From positions 1-64,000 of the forward strand of contig NW_023365752.1 in NCBI RefSeq assembly GCF_000003815.2: a stretch of 64,000 nt of DNA, written 5' to 3'. Shown piece by piece: positions 1 through 11,390 of this stretch. The notes under the pieces are model-generated. The model was not told where the DNA came from. It did no database searches and saw nothing but the letters and a program-made list of their open reading frames with translations. The DNA comes from Branchiostoma floridae (taxonomy: Eukaryota > Chordata > Leptocardii > Amphioxiformes > Branchiostomatidae). The position numbers were made by a program, and so were the translations under genes. Within the stretch, counting starts at the first letter, position 1; every line of letters starts with the position of its first letter.

Positions 1-380
1 AATGGATTGTAATGATATCTAGTTAGTAAATAGGTCCTGGGAAGACGAAGGCCAGAGTCGATTTTTGGCCCCTAGTACGTGGCCTTGGTACTGCAGCAGA
101 AATTGGACGCGCTGTGTTCTCGATAGTTTGTCGGCATATAGCTTGTTATACAAGGAAATGTGTAGGAATTGCCCCCCTAGCAGCTTGCTCTGGATGTTGG
201 ACATGTTTTGATATGATACTAAAACTGTTTTTGAAAAACCGCAACAATAAAGTCACATTTCAGTGTTCATGTTCTGTTCAAAGCTCATTGGTTGCCATTT
301 GCCATTTTTAACCATAATTGAGTGGACAGTGATAACCTATAGTCGACACGTGTTTCCGTCTTGTGAAAGGCCGTCGCCAT
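1..380. other. No gene seen
   Basis: Short open frames occur on both strands, none with recognisable protein character or splice signals. I see nothing beyond AT-rich single-copy-like sequence before the mobile element that begins at the TTAA at 381. Confidence 0.5.
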
Positions 381-384
381 TTAA

Positions 385-904
385 CCCTATCTATGCTGTT
401 GCCATGGCAACGGGTTTCTGACAGGCATATTTTACCAATTTTACTAATTTCAGTTTGAATTATGGTATTTAAAGGTTTTATTGCAAGACCAAACTTTTTT
501 AACTATATAATTAACATCCTGTGTAATTTTAAGTTACATTTCTAATTAAATATTCTAAAATTTCTGATTAGATATGCTAATTTGATGACGTCATGGGTCA
601 AAATCCAAGATTGCGGACAATGACATTTTCAATGATGAATACATGTTATTTTTACTCAAATACCGTCAAAATCTTTTATTTTCTTACAAAACACAATTAC
701 TTGAACCTTTTTAGTCCATTTTTTTGGGTTTGGGGGTTATATGTGGAAAAAATCGTATTTTAGAAAAATCAAGCTTGTCGATCCAAGATGGCGGACAAAT
801 GACGTCATTTTCTGACGTCATATAGGCGTCAGTGTCGTCGTCATTGGCACGAAAGACTTGGCAGACTTAGACACCAATTATGTAACCTTTATAGTCATCA
901 TTTT
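385..904 (+). mobile_element. piggyBac-like MITE, copy 1 (right end missing)
   Basis: The left end reads TTAA then CCCTATC, the usual layout of a piggyBac-type end (TTAA target, terminus starting CCC). From about 400 the sequence matches a second copy at 53227-54151, including a shared CCATGGCAACGGGTTTCTG block and several GACGTCAT-rich stretches. Compared with that copy it lacks about 150 bases just inside the left end. The right terminus is not visible because the sequence runs straight into the 203-bp satellite at about 905. There is no transposase frame, so it is non-autonomous. Confidence 0.6.
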
Positions 905-1530
905 GTTTAATATATCGTGTCTAATGCATTACCAATGGCATTTTTTCAAAACTTTTTTTCACGTTCTGACACTTTTATAAGGTGAAATACACTTAGTAGA
1001 CATGTTTAGAATCAAAAAGAAAAATCTTTGATCAAAACTCGATTTTTAATGGCAAAGTTCGTAGTAAGCGCAGAACGGCTGAAAAGGGCCTAAATCTTAT
1101 GTTTTGAGCGAAATTATCGTGTCTAATGCATTACCAATGGCATTTTTTCGAAACTTTTTTTTTTCACGTTCTGACACTTTCATAAGGTGAAATACACTTA
1201 GTAGACATGTTTAGAATCAAACAGAAAAATCTTTAATCAAAACTCGATTTTTAATGGCAAAGTTCGTAGTAAGCGCAGAACGGCTGAAAAGGGCCTAAAT
1301 CTTATGTTTTGAGCGAAATTATCGTGTCTAATGCATTACCAATGGCATTTTTTCAAAACTTTGTTTTTCACGTTCTGACACTTTTATAAGGTGAAATACA
1401 CTTAGTAGACATGTTTAGAATCAAAAAGAAAAATCTTTGATCAAAACTCGATTTTTAATGGCAAAGTTCGTTGTAAGCGCAGAACGGCTGAAAAGGGCCT
1501 AAATCTTATGTTTGAGCGAAATTATCGTGT
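905..1530 (+). repeat. Satellite A, ~203-bp tandem units, block 1
   Basis: Three head-to-tail units are visible. The CGTGTCTAATGCATTACC landmark recurs at 916, 1118 and 1323, giving a 202-205-bp period. Units differ mainly in the length of a T-run. The block is cut by the assembly gap at 1531. The first unit is continuous with the MITE at 385-904. Confidence 0.95.
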
Positions 1531-2423
1531 NNNNNNNNNNNNNNNNNNNNNNNNNNNNNNNNNNNNNNNNNNNNNNNNNNNNNNNNNNNNNNNNNNNNNN
1601 NNNNNNNNNNNNNNNNNNNNNNNNNNNNNNNNNNNNNNNNNNNNNNNNNNNNNNNNNNNNNNNNNNNNNNNNNNNNNNNNNNNNNNNNNNNNNNNNNNNN
1701 NNNNNNNNNNNNNNNNNNNNNNNNNNNNNNNNNNNNNNNNNNNNNNNNNNNNNNNNNNNNNNNNNNNNNNNNNNNNNNNNNNNNNNNNNNNNNNNNNNNN
1801 NNNNNNNNNNNNNNNNNNNNNNNNNNNNNNNNNNNNNNNNNNNNNNNNNNNNNNNNNNNNNNNNNNNNNNNNNNNNNNNNNNNNNNNNNNNNNNNNNNNN
1901 NNNNNNNNNNNNNNNNNNNNNNNNNNNNNNNNNNNNNNNNNNNNNNNNNNNNNNNNNNNNNNNNNNNNNNNNNNNNNNNNNNNNNNNNNNNNNNNNNNNN
2001 NNNNNNNNNNNNNNNNNNNNNNNNNNNNNNNNNNNNNNNNNNNNNNNNNNNNNNNNNNNNNNNNNNNNNNNNNNNNNNNNNNNNNNNNNNNNNNNNNNNN
2101 NNNNNNNNNNNNNNNNNNNNNNNNNNNNNNNNNNNNNNNNNNNNNNNNNNNNNNNNNNNNNNNNNNNNNNNNNNNNNNNNNNNNNNNNNNNNNNNNNNNN
2201 NNNNNNNNNNNNNNNNNNNNNNNNNNNNNNNNNNNNNNNNNNNNNNNNNNNNNNNNNNNNNNNNNNNNNNNNNNNNNNNNNNNNNNNNNNNNNNNNNNNN
2301 NNNNNNNNNNNNNNNNNNNNNNNNNNNNNNNNNNNNNNNNNNNNNNNNNNNNNNNNNNNNNNNNNNNNNNNNNNNNNNNNNNNNNNNNNNNNNNNNNNNN
2401 NNNNNNNNNNNNNNNNNNNNNNN
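1531..2423. other. Assembly gap (893 N)
   Basis: Run of N inside satellite A. Open frames crossing it have no meaning. Other N runs lie at 5202-5301, 7048-7147, 11291-11390, 14478-14845, 15720-16351, 17074-17173, 21264-21363, 35640-35793 and 36819-36918, plus a single N at 11666. The 100-base ones look like placeholder gaps of unknown size. Confidence 0.99.
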
Positions 2424-2498
2424 AAAGGAGGGAGGTAAAAAAAGAGGGCAGACGGCATGTCAGCTGCATGCTGCAGGTCGCTCTAGAGGCTCCCCGAT
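2424..2498 (+). other. Probable cloning-vector remnant at gap edge
   Basis: Bases 2463-2496 follow the pUC-type polylinker order SphI, PstI, SalI, XbaI, BamHI, SmaI (GCATGC, CTGCAGGTCG, CTCTAGAGG, CTCCCCG), with single bases missing from the canonical sequence. This is what the low-quality start of a Sanger read looks like. The preceding 39 bases are purine-rich and match nothing around them. The piece lies between the 893-base gap and resumed satellite A, so it is best read as untrimmed vector, not genome. Confidence 0.85.
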
Positions 2499-3146
2499 TT
2501 TATCGTGTCTAATGCATTACCAATGGCTTTTTTCAAAACTTTTTTTTTCACGTTCTGACACTTTTATAAGGTGAAATACACTTAGTAGACATGTTTAGAA
2601 TCAAAAAGAAAAATCTTTGATCAAAACTCGATTTTTAATGGCAAAGTTCGTAGTAAGCGCAGAACGGCTGAAAAGGGCCTATATCTTATGTTTTGAGCGA
2701 AATTATCGTGTCTAATGCATTACCAATGGCATTTTTTCAAAACTTTTTTTTCACGTTCTGACACTTTTATAAGGTGAAATACACTTAGTAGACATGTTTA
2801 GAATCAAAAAGAAAAATCTGTGATCAAAACTCGATTTTAATGGCAAAGTAACTACATAGTAAGCGCAGAACGGCTGAAAAGGGCCTAAATCTTATGTTTT
2901 GAGCGAAATTATCGTGTCTAATGCATTACCAATGGCATTTTTTCAAAACTTTTTTTTTCACGTTCTGACACTTTTATAAGGTGAAATACACTTAGTAAAC
3001 ATGTTTAGAATCAAAAAGAAAAATCTTTGATCAAAACTCGATTTTTAATGGCAAAGTACGTAGTAAGCGCAGAACGGCTGAAAAGGGCCTAAATCTTATG
3101 TTTTGAGCGAAATTATCGTGTCTAATGCATTACCAATGGCATTTTT
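2499..3146 (+). repeat. Satellite A, block 2
   Basis: A little over three more ~203-bp units in the same orientation as block 1. The last unit stops within its GGCATTTTTT segment and joins satellite B at about 3147 without a gap. Confidence 0.95.
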
Positions 3147-6100
3147 TACAAGGAAGTATCGGATTGTACTGCGGTTTTCATCATTCGATTCCTTACTAAG
3201 GCACCTTTCCAACTATAGCAAGCTTGCTAGGCCGGAACTTAAAGCCTAAGCTACAATTGCGTTATTAAGTCCCTACCCGGTACCGTGACAGGCGCTAGGT
3301 GGTGTTTTCAAAAGTTAGCTAGCGATAGCACCCAAATAGAGTCCGTATACTCAAGAATATCTCCACAAGGAAGTATCGGATTGGACTGCGGTTTACATCA
3401 TTCGATTCCTTACTAAGGACCTTTTCAACCATACCAAGCTTGCTAGGCCGGAACTTAAAGCCTAAGCTACAATTGCGTTATTAACTGCCTACCCGGTACC
3501 GTGACAGGCGCTAGGCGGTGTTCCCGAAAGGTAGCTAGCTGTAGCACCCAAATAGTTTCCGTATACTCAAGAATATCTCCACAAGGAAGTATCATCATTC
3601 GATTCCTTACTAAGGGACCTTTCTAACCATACCAAGCTTGCAAGGCCGGAACTTAAAGCCCAAGTTACAATTGCGCTATAAACTGCCTACCCGGTACCGT
3701 GACAGGCGCTAGGTGGTGTTTTCAAAAGGTAGCTAGCGATAGCACCCAAAAAGAGTCCGTATACTCAAGAATATCTCCACAAGGAAGTATCGGATTGGAC
3801 TGCGGTTTGCATCATTCGATTCCGTACTAAGGACACTTTCCAACCATACCAAGCTTGCTAGGCCGGAACTTAAAGCCTAAGCTACAATTGCGTTATTAAC
3901 TGCCTACCCGGTACCGTGACAGGTGGTGTTTCCAAAAGGTAACTAGAGGTTGCGCCGAAATAGAATCCGTATACTCAAGAATATCTCGACAAGAAAGTAT
4001 TGAATTGGACTGCGGTTTTCATCTTTCGATTCTTTAGTAAAGGACCTTTCCAACCATACCAATCTTGCTAGGCCGGAACTTAAAGCCTAAGCTACAATTG
4101 CGTTATTAACTCCCTACCCGGTACCGTGACAGGCGCTAGGTGGTGTGTCCTAGAGGTAGCAAGCAGTTGCGCCCAAATAGAGTCAGTATACTTAAGAATA
4201 TCTCGACAAGGAAGTTTCGGATTGGACTGCGGTTTTCATCATTTGATTCCTTACTAAGGACCTTTCCAACCATACCAAGCTTGCTAGGCCGGAACTTAAA
4301 GCCTAAGCTACAATTGCGTTAGTAACTCCCTACCCGGTATTGTGACACGTGGTGTTTTCAAAAGGTAGCTAAAGGTTGCGCCGAAATAGAGTCCGTATAC
4401 TCAAAAATATCTCGACAAGAAAGTATCGAATTGGACTGCGGTTTTCATCTTTCGATTCCATAGTAAAGGACCTTTCCAACCATACCAAGCTTGCTAGGCA
4501 GGAACTTAAAGCCTAAGCTACAATTACGTTATTAAGTCCCTACCCGGTACCGTGACAGGCGCTAGGTGGTGTTTTCAAAAGGTAGCTAGCGATAGCACCC
4601 AAATAGAGTCCGTATACTCAAGAATATCTCCACAAGGAAGTATCGGATTGGACTGCGGTTTGCATCATTCGATTCCTTACTAAGGACCTTTTCAACCATA
4701 CCAAGCTTGCTAGGCTGGAACTTAAAGCCTAAGCTACAATTGCGTTATTTAGTCCCTACCCGGTATTGTGACAGGTGGTGTTTTCAAAAGGTAGCTAGAG
4801 GTTGCGACGAAATAGAGTCCGTATACTCAAGAATATCTCGACAAGAAAGTATAGAATTGGGCTGCGATTTTCTTCTTTCGATTCCTTACTAAGAGACCTT
4901 TCCAACCATACCAAGCTTGCTAGGCCGGAACTTCAAGCCTAAGCTACAATTGCGTTATTAACTCCCTACCCGTTACCGTGACAGGCGCTAGGTGGTGTGT
5001 CTTGGAGGTAGCTAGCAGTTGCGCCCAAATAGAATTCGTATACTCAAGAATATCTCGACAAGGAAGTTTCGGATTGGACTGCGGTTTTATCTTTCGATTC
5101 CTTCCTAAGAGACCTTTCCAACCGTACCAAGCTTACCAGGTTGGAACTTAAAGCCTTAGCTACATTTGCGTTATTAACTGCCTACCCGGTACCGTGACAG
5201 GNNNNNNNNNNNNNNNNNNNNNNNNNNNNNNNNNNNNNNNNNNNNNNNNNNNNNNNNNNNNNNNNNNNNNNNNNNNNNNNNNNNNNNNNNNNNNNNNNNN
5301 NTTCTCGACAGGAATATCGGATTGGAATAGGGTTTTCATCTTTCGATTCCTTACTAAGGCACCTTTCCAACCATACCAAGCTTGCTGGGCCGGAACTTAA
5401 AGCCTAAGCTACAATTGCGTTATTAAGTCCCTACCCGGTACCGTGACAGGTGGTGTTTTCAAAAGGTAGCTGGAGGTTGCGCCGAAATAGAATCCGTATG
5501 CTCAAGAATCTCAACAAGAAAGTATCGGATTGGACTGCGGTTTCCATCTTTCGATTCCTTACTAAGGGACCTTTCCAACCATACCAAGCTTGCTAGGCCG
5601 GAACTTAAAGCCTAAGCTACAATTGCTTTATTAACTGCCTACCCGGTACCCTGACAGGCGCTAGGTGGTGTGTCCCAGAGGTAGCTAGCAGTTGCGCCCA
5701 AATAGAGTCCGTATACTCAAAAATATCTCGACAAGGAAGTATCTGATTGGACTGCGGTTTTCATCTTTCGATTCCTTACTAAGGCACCTTTCCAACCATA
5801 CCAAACTTGCTAGGCCGTAACGTAAAGCCTACGCTACAATTGCGTTATTAAGTCCCTACCCGGTACCGTGACAAGTGGTGTTTCCAAAAGGTAGCTACAG
5901 GTTGCGCCGAAATAGAGTCCGTATACTCAAGAATATCTTGACAAGGAAGTATCGGATTGGACTGCGGTTTTCATCTTTCGATTCTTTACTAAGGCACCTT
6001 ACCAACCATACCAAGCTTGCTAGGCCGGAACTTAAAGGCTAAGCTGCAATTACGTTATTATCTCCCTACCCGGTACAGTGACAGACGCTAGGCGGTGTGT

Positions 6101-7047
6101 CCAAGAGGTAGCTAGCGGTAGCACCCAAATAGAGTCCGTAAACTCAAGAATATCTCGACAAGGAAATATCGGATTGGAATAGGGTTTTCATCTTTCGATT
6201 CCTTACTAAGGCACCTTTCCAACCATACCAAGCTTGCTGGGCCGGAACTTAAAGCCTAAGCTACAATTGCGTTATTAAGTCCCTACCCGGTACCGTGACA
6301 GGTGGTGTTTCCAAAAGGTAGCTGGAGGTTGCGCCGAAATAGAATCCGTATGCTCAAGAATCTCAACAAGAAAGTATCGGATTGGACTGCGGTTTCCATC
6401 TTTCGATTCCTTACTAAGGGACCTTTCCAACCATACCAAGCTTGCTAGGCCGGAACTTAAAGCCTAAGCTACAATTACGTTATTATCTCCCTACCCGGTA
6501 CCGTGACAAGTGGTGTTTCCAAAAGGTAGCTAGAGGTTGCGCCGAAATAGAGTCCATATACGCAAGAATATCTCGACAAGGAAGTATCGTATTGGACTGC
6601 GGTTTTCATCTTTCGATTTCTTACTAAGGGACCTTTCCAACCATACCAAGCTTGCTAGGTCGGAACTTAAAGGCTAAGCTACAATTGCGTTATTAAGTCC
6701 CTACCCGGTACCGTGACATGCGCTAGGCGGTGTGTCCAAGAGGTAGCTAGCGGTTGCGCCCAAATAGAGTCCGTATACTCAAGAATATCTCGACAAGAAC
6801 GTATCGGATTGGACTGCGGTTTTCATCTTTCGATTCCTTACTATGGCACCTTTCCAACCAGACCAAGCTTGCCAGCCCGGAACTTAAAGCCTATGCTACA
6901 ATTGCGCTATTAACTTCCTACCCGGTACCCTGACAGGCGCTAGGCGGTGTTTCCAAAGGTAGCTAGCGGTTGCGCCCAATAGAGTCCGTATACTCAAGAA
7001 TATCTCGACAAGGAAGTATCGGATTGGACTGCGGTTTTCATCTGTCG
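3147..7047 (+). repeat. Satellite B, forward array 1 (~205-217-bp units)
   Basis: About 18 head-to-tail units, marked by ACCAAGCTTGCTAGGCCGG, TACCCGGTACCGTGACAGG and TCCGTATACTCAAGAATATC. Unit length shifts between about 198 and 217 bp, mostly because a GCGCTAGGC segment after the GTGACAG is present or absent. A 100-base gap lies at 5202-5301. Many 60-70 codon open frames here are just the repeat read in several frames and are not genes. Confidence 0.95.
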
Positions 7048-7147
7048 NNNNNNNNNNNNNNNNNNNNNNNNNNNNNNNNNNNNNNNNNNNNNNNNNNNNN
7101 NNNNNNNNNNNNNNNNNNNNNNNNNNNNNNNNNNNNNNNNNNNNNNN

Positions 7148-8301
7148 TTTTTCCAAAACTTTTTTTTCACGTTCTGACACTGTTATAAGGTGAAATACAC
7201 TTAGTAGACATGTTTAGAATCAAAAAGAAAAATCTTTGATCAAAACTCGATTTTTAATGGCAAAGTTCGTAGTAAGCGCAGAACGGCTGAAAAGGGCCTA
7301 AATCTTATGTTTTGAGCGAAATTATCGTGTCTAATGCATTACCAATGGCATTTTTTCAAAACTTTTTTTTCACGTTCTGACACTTTTATAAGGTGAAATA
7401 CACTTAGTAGACATGTTTAGAATCAAAAATAAAAATCTTTGATCAAAACTCGATTTTTAATGGCAAAGTTCGTAGTAAGCGCAGAACGGCTGAAAAGGGC
7501 CTAAATCTTATGTTTTGAGCGAAATTATCGTGTCTAATGCATTACCAATGGCATTTTTTCAAAACTTTTTTTTTCACGTTCTTACACTTTTATAAGGTGA
7601 AATACACTTAGTAGACATGTTTAGAATCAGAAAGAAAAATCTTTGATCAAAACTCGATTTTTAATGGCAAAGTTCGTAGTAAGCGCAGAACGGCTGAAAA
7701 GGGCCTAAATCTTATGTTTTGAGCGAAATTATCGTGTCTAATGCATTACCATAGCATTTTTTCAAACTTTTTTTTTCACGTTCTGACACTTTTATAAGGT
7801 GAAATACACTTAGTAGACATGTTTAGAATCAGAAAGAAAAATCTTTGATCAAAACTCGATTTTTAATGGCAAAGTTCGTAGTAAGCGCAGAACGGCTGAA
7901 AAGGGCCTAAATCTTATGTTTTGAGCGAAATTATCGTGTCTAATGCATTACCAATGGCATTTTTTCAAAACTTTTTTTTTCACGTTCTGACACTTTTATA
8001 AGGTGAAATACACTTAGTAGACATGTTTAGGATCAAAAAGAAAAATCTTTGATCAAAACTCGATTTTTGATAGCAAAGTTCGTAGTAAGCGCAGAACGGC
8101 TGAAAAGGGCCTAAATCTTATGTTTTGAGCGAAATTATCGTGTCTAATGCATTACCAATGGCATTTTTTCAAAACTTTTTTTTAACGTTCTGACACTTTT
8201 ATAAGGTGAAATACACTTAGTAGACATGTTTAGAATCAAAAAGAAAAATCTTTGATCAAAACTCGATTTTTAATGGCAAAGTTCGTAGTAAGCGCAGAAC
8301 G
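7148..8301 (+). repeat. Satellite A, block 3
   Basis: Nearly six ~203-bp units in the same orientation as blocks 1 and 2, following the gap at 7048-7147. The last unit breaks after GCAGAACGG and switches directly to satellite B at CCAAAAGGTAGC. Confidence 0.95.
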
Positions 8302-10740
8302 GCCAAAAGGTAGCTAGAGGTTGCGCCCAAATAGAGTCCGTATACTGAAGAATATCTCGACAAGAAAGTATCGGATTGGACTGCGGTTTTCATCTTTCGA
8401 TTCCATACTAAGGCACCTTTCCAACCATACCAAGCTTGCTAGGCCGGAACTTAAAGCCTAAGCTACAATTGCGTTATTAACTGCCTACCCGGTACCGTGA
8501 CAGGCGCTAGGTGGTGTGTCCCAGAGGTAGCTAGCAGTTGCGCCCAAATAGAGTCCGTATACTCAAAAATATCTCGACAAGGAAGTATCTGAATTGGGCT
8601 GCGATTTTCTTCTTTCGATTCCTTACTAAGGGACCTTTCCAACCATACCAAGCTTGCTAGGCCGGAACTTCAAGCCTAAGCTACAATTGCGTTATTAACT
8701 CCCTACCCGGTACCGTGACAGGCGCTAGGTGGTGTGTCCTGGAGGTAACTAGCAGTTGCGCCCAAATAGAGTCCGTATACTCAAGAATATCTCCACAAGG
8801 AAGTTTCGGATTGGACTGCGGTTTTCATCATTCGATTCCTTACTAAGGACTTTCCAACCATACCAAGCTTGCTAGGCCGGAACTTCAAGCCTAAGCTATA
8901 ATTGCGTTATTAACTCCCTACCCGGTACGTTGACAGGCGCTAGGCGGTGTTTCCAAGATTTAGCTAGCAGTTGCGCCAAAATAGAGTCCGTATACTCAGG
9001 AATATCTCGACAAGGAAGTATCGGATTGGACTTCGGTTTTCATCTTTCGATTCCTTATTAAGGCATCTTCCCAACCACACCAAGCTTGCAAGGCCGGAAC
9101 TTAAAGCCTAAGCTACAATTGCGTTATTAACTGCCTTTCCTGTACCGTGACAGGTGGTGATGGCAAAAGGTAGCTAGAGGTTGCGCCGAAATAGAATTCG
9201 TATACTCAAGAATATCTCGACAAGGAAGTATCGGATTGGACTGCGGGTTTCATCTTTCGATTCCTTCCTAAGATACCTTTCCAACCATACCAAGCTTGCT
9301 AGGCCGGAACTTAAAGCCTAAGCTACAATTGCGTTAATAACTACCTACCCGGTACCGTGACATGCGCTAGCCGGTGTTCCCGAAAGGTAGCTAGCGGTAG
9401 CACCCAAATAGTTTCCGTATACTCAAGAATATCTCCACAAGGAAGTATTGGATAGGACTGCGGTTTTCATCATTCGATTCCTTACTAAGGGACCTTTCCA
9501 ACCATACCAAGCTTGCAAGGCCGGAACTTAAAGCCCAAGCTAAAATTGCGCTATTAACTGCCTACCCGGTACCGTGACAGGCGCTAGGTGGTGTTTTCAA
9601 AAGGTAGCTAGCGGTAGCACCCAAATAGAGTCCGTATACTCAAGAATATCTCCACAAGGAAGTATCGGATTGGACTGCGGTTTTCATCATTCGATTCCTT
9701 ACTAAGGGACCTTTCCAACCATACCAAGCTTGCTAGGCCGGAACTTAAAGCCTAAGCTACAATTGCGTTATTAACTGCTTACCCGGTACCGTGACAGGTG
9801 GTGTTTCCAAAAGGTAGCTAGAGGTTGCGCCGAAATAGAGTCCGTATACTCAAGAATATCTCGACAAGAAAGTATCGAATTGGACTGCGGTTTTCATCTT
9901 TCGATTCTTTAGTAAAGGACCTTTCCAACCATACCAAGCTTGCTAGGCCGGAACTTAAAGCCTAAGCTACAATTGCGTTATAAACTCCCTACCCGGTACC
10001 GTGACAGGCGCTAGGTGGTGTGTCCTAGAGGTAGCAAGCAGTTGCGCCCAAATAGTCAGTATACTTAAGAATATCTCGACAAGGAAGTATCGGATTGGAC
10101 TGCGGTTTTTATCATTTCATTCCTTACTAAAGACCTTTCCAACCATACCAAGCTTGCTAGGCCGGAACTTAAAGCCTAAGCTACAATTGCGTTAGTAACT
10201 CCCTACCCGGTATTGTGACAGGTGGTGTTTTCAAAAGGTAGCTAGAGGTTGCGCCGAAATAGAGTCCGTATACTCAAGAATATCTCGACAAGAAAGTATC
10301 GAATTGGACTGCGGTTTTCATCTTTCGATTCCTTATTAAAGGACCTTTCCAACCATACCAAACTTGCTGGGCCGGAACTTAAAGCCTAAGCTAAAATTGC
10401 GTTATTAACTCACTACCCGGTACAGTGACAGGCGCTAGGTGGTGTGTCCTGGAGGTAGCTAGCAGTTGCGCCCAAATAGAGTCCGTATACTCAAGAATAT
10501 CTCGACAATGAAGTTTCGGATTGGACTGCGGTTTTCATCATTCGATTCCTTACTAAGGACCTTTCCAACCATACCAAGCTTGCTAGGCCGGAACTTAAAG
10601 CCTAAGCTACAATTGCGTTATTAAGTCCCTATCCGGTACCGTGACAGGTGGTGTTTCCAAAAGGTAGCCAGAGGTTGCGCCGAAATAGAATCCGTATACT
10701 CAAGAATATCTCGACAAGGAAGTAACGGAGTTATTGGATT
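8302..10740 (+). repeat. Satellite B, forward array 2
   Basis: About 11.5 forward units, continuing the family at 3147-7047. The array ends at 10740, within the GGATTGGACTGCGG segment of a unit. Confidence 0.95.
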
Positions 10741-11390
10741 GGACTCCGGTTTTTGGCGGACGCCCCAGGGGCTCCGCCTAACGTTTATAGTTTAGTTGAA
10801 GTTTATTTGCAAGTTCGTGCCCGAGGGCTAATTGCAAGTACATGTACATGGTATACACATAGTGTTCATCCGTTTGACAAGAATTCCCAGAATTCCGCAG
10901 GCATCTGTGGAATTTTTCTACAGCCCCGCCCGCCCGCCGCGTAGGTTGTTCAGTCACGTGACCTGACCCCGGCGAAACAGGGGTAAACAACTGGTCTTGC
11001 CACTTTCTCAGGCGATATCTCAAAAATCCCTGCACCAAAACATAAATGCTATACACCAAAATAAAGGAAATTTTGTTGTCTAAATACACTGTAAATGGCT
11101 TTAACATAGGTGCTAAACTCGATGAGATATTTTCCGGAACGTCCGGCAAATGCCCCTTCTTCCGCGCTCGGCGCTGGGGGTTTCGTGCGTACAGAAACTT
11201 CGGCTGCGGTCGGCGGAGGCATCGCCCCTTATTCGGGCATTTCCGCCGGCTCTCGTACCCATAAAAGGCCTTATTCGTGTTTGTTCGGCTNNNNNNNNNN
11301 NNNNNNNNNNNNNNNNNNNNNNNNNNNNNNNNNNNNNNNNNNNNNNNNNNNNNNNNNNNNNNNNNNNNNNNNNNNNNNNNNNNNNNNNNN
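10741..11390. other. Spacer at the centre of the satellite B inverted repeat
   Basis: About 550 readable bases separate forward from reverse satellite B, plus a 100-base gap at 11291-11390. It holds a short dispersed repeat at 10796-10845, an AT-rich middle and a GC-rich right part (11130-11290) with GGCGGA..TCCGCC foldback potential. A 224-codon minus frame crosses it, but that frame runs through the N gap and starts in satellite sequence, so I do not call a gene. Confidence 0.6.
10796..10845 (-). repeat. Short dispersed repeat, probable LINE/SINE 3' tail
   Basis: About 40 bases match the reverse complement of 45578-45619 with one mismatch in the core (CCCGAGGGCTAATTGCAA). Read on the minus strand it ends in AAATAAACTTC, which suggests the 3' end of a retroelement. 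Only the tail is visible. Confidence 0.6.

Noticed and set aside
1499-2512. 300-334-codon frames on both strands
   Set aside because: They consist of the N gap flanked by a few satellite codons.
4140-10195. Many 60-66-codon frames with shared peptides
   Set aside because: They are the satellite B unit read in recurring frames; frame changes between units follow length variants.
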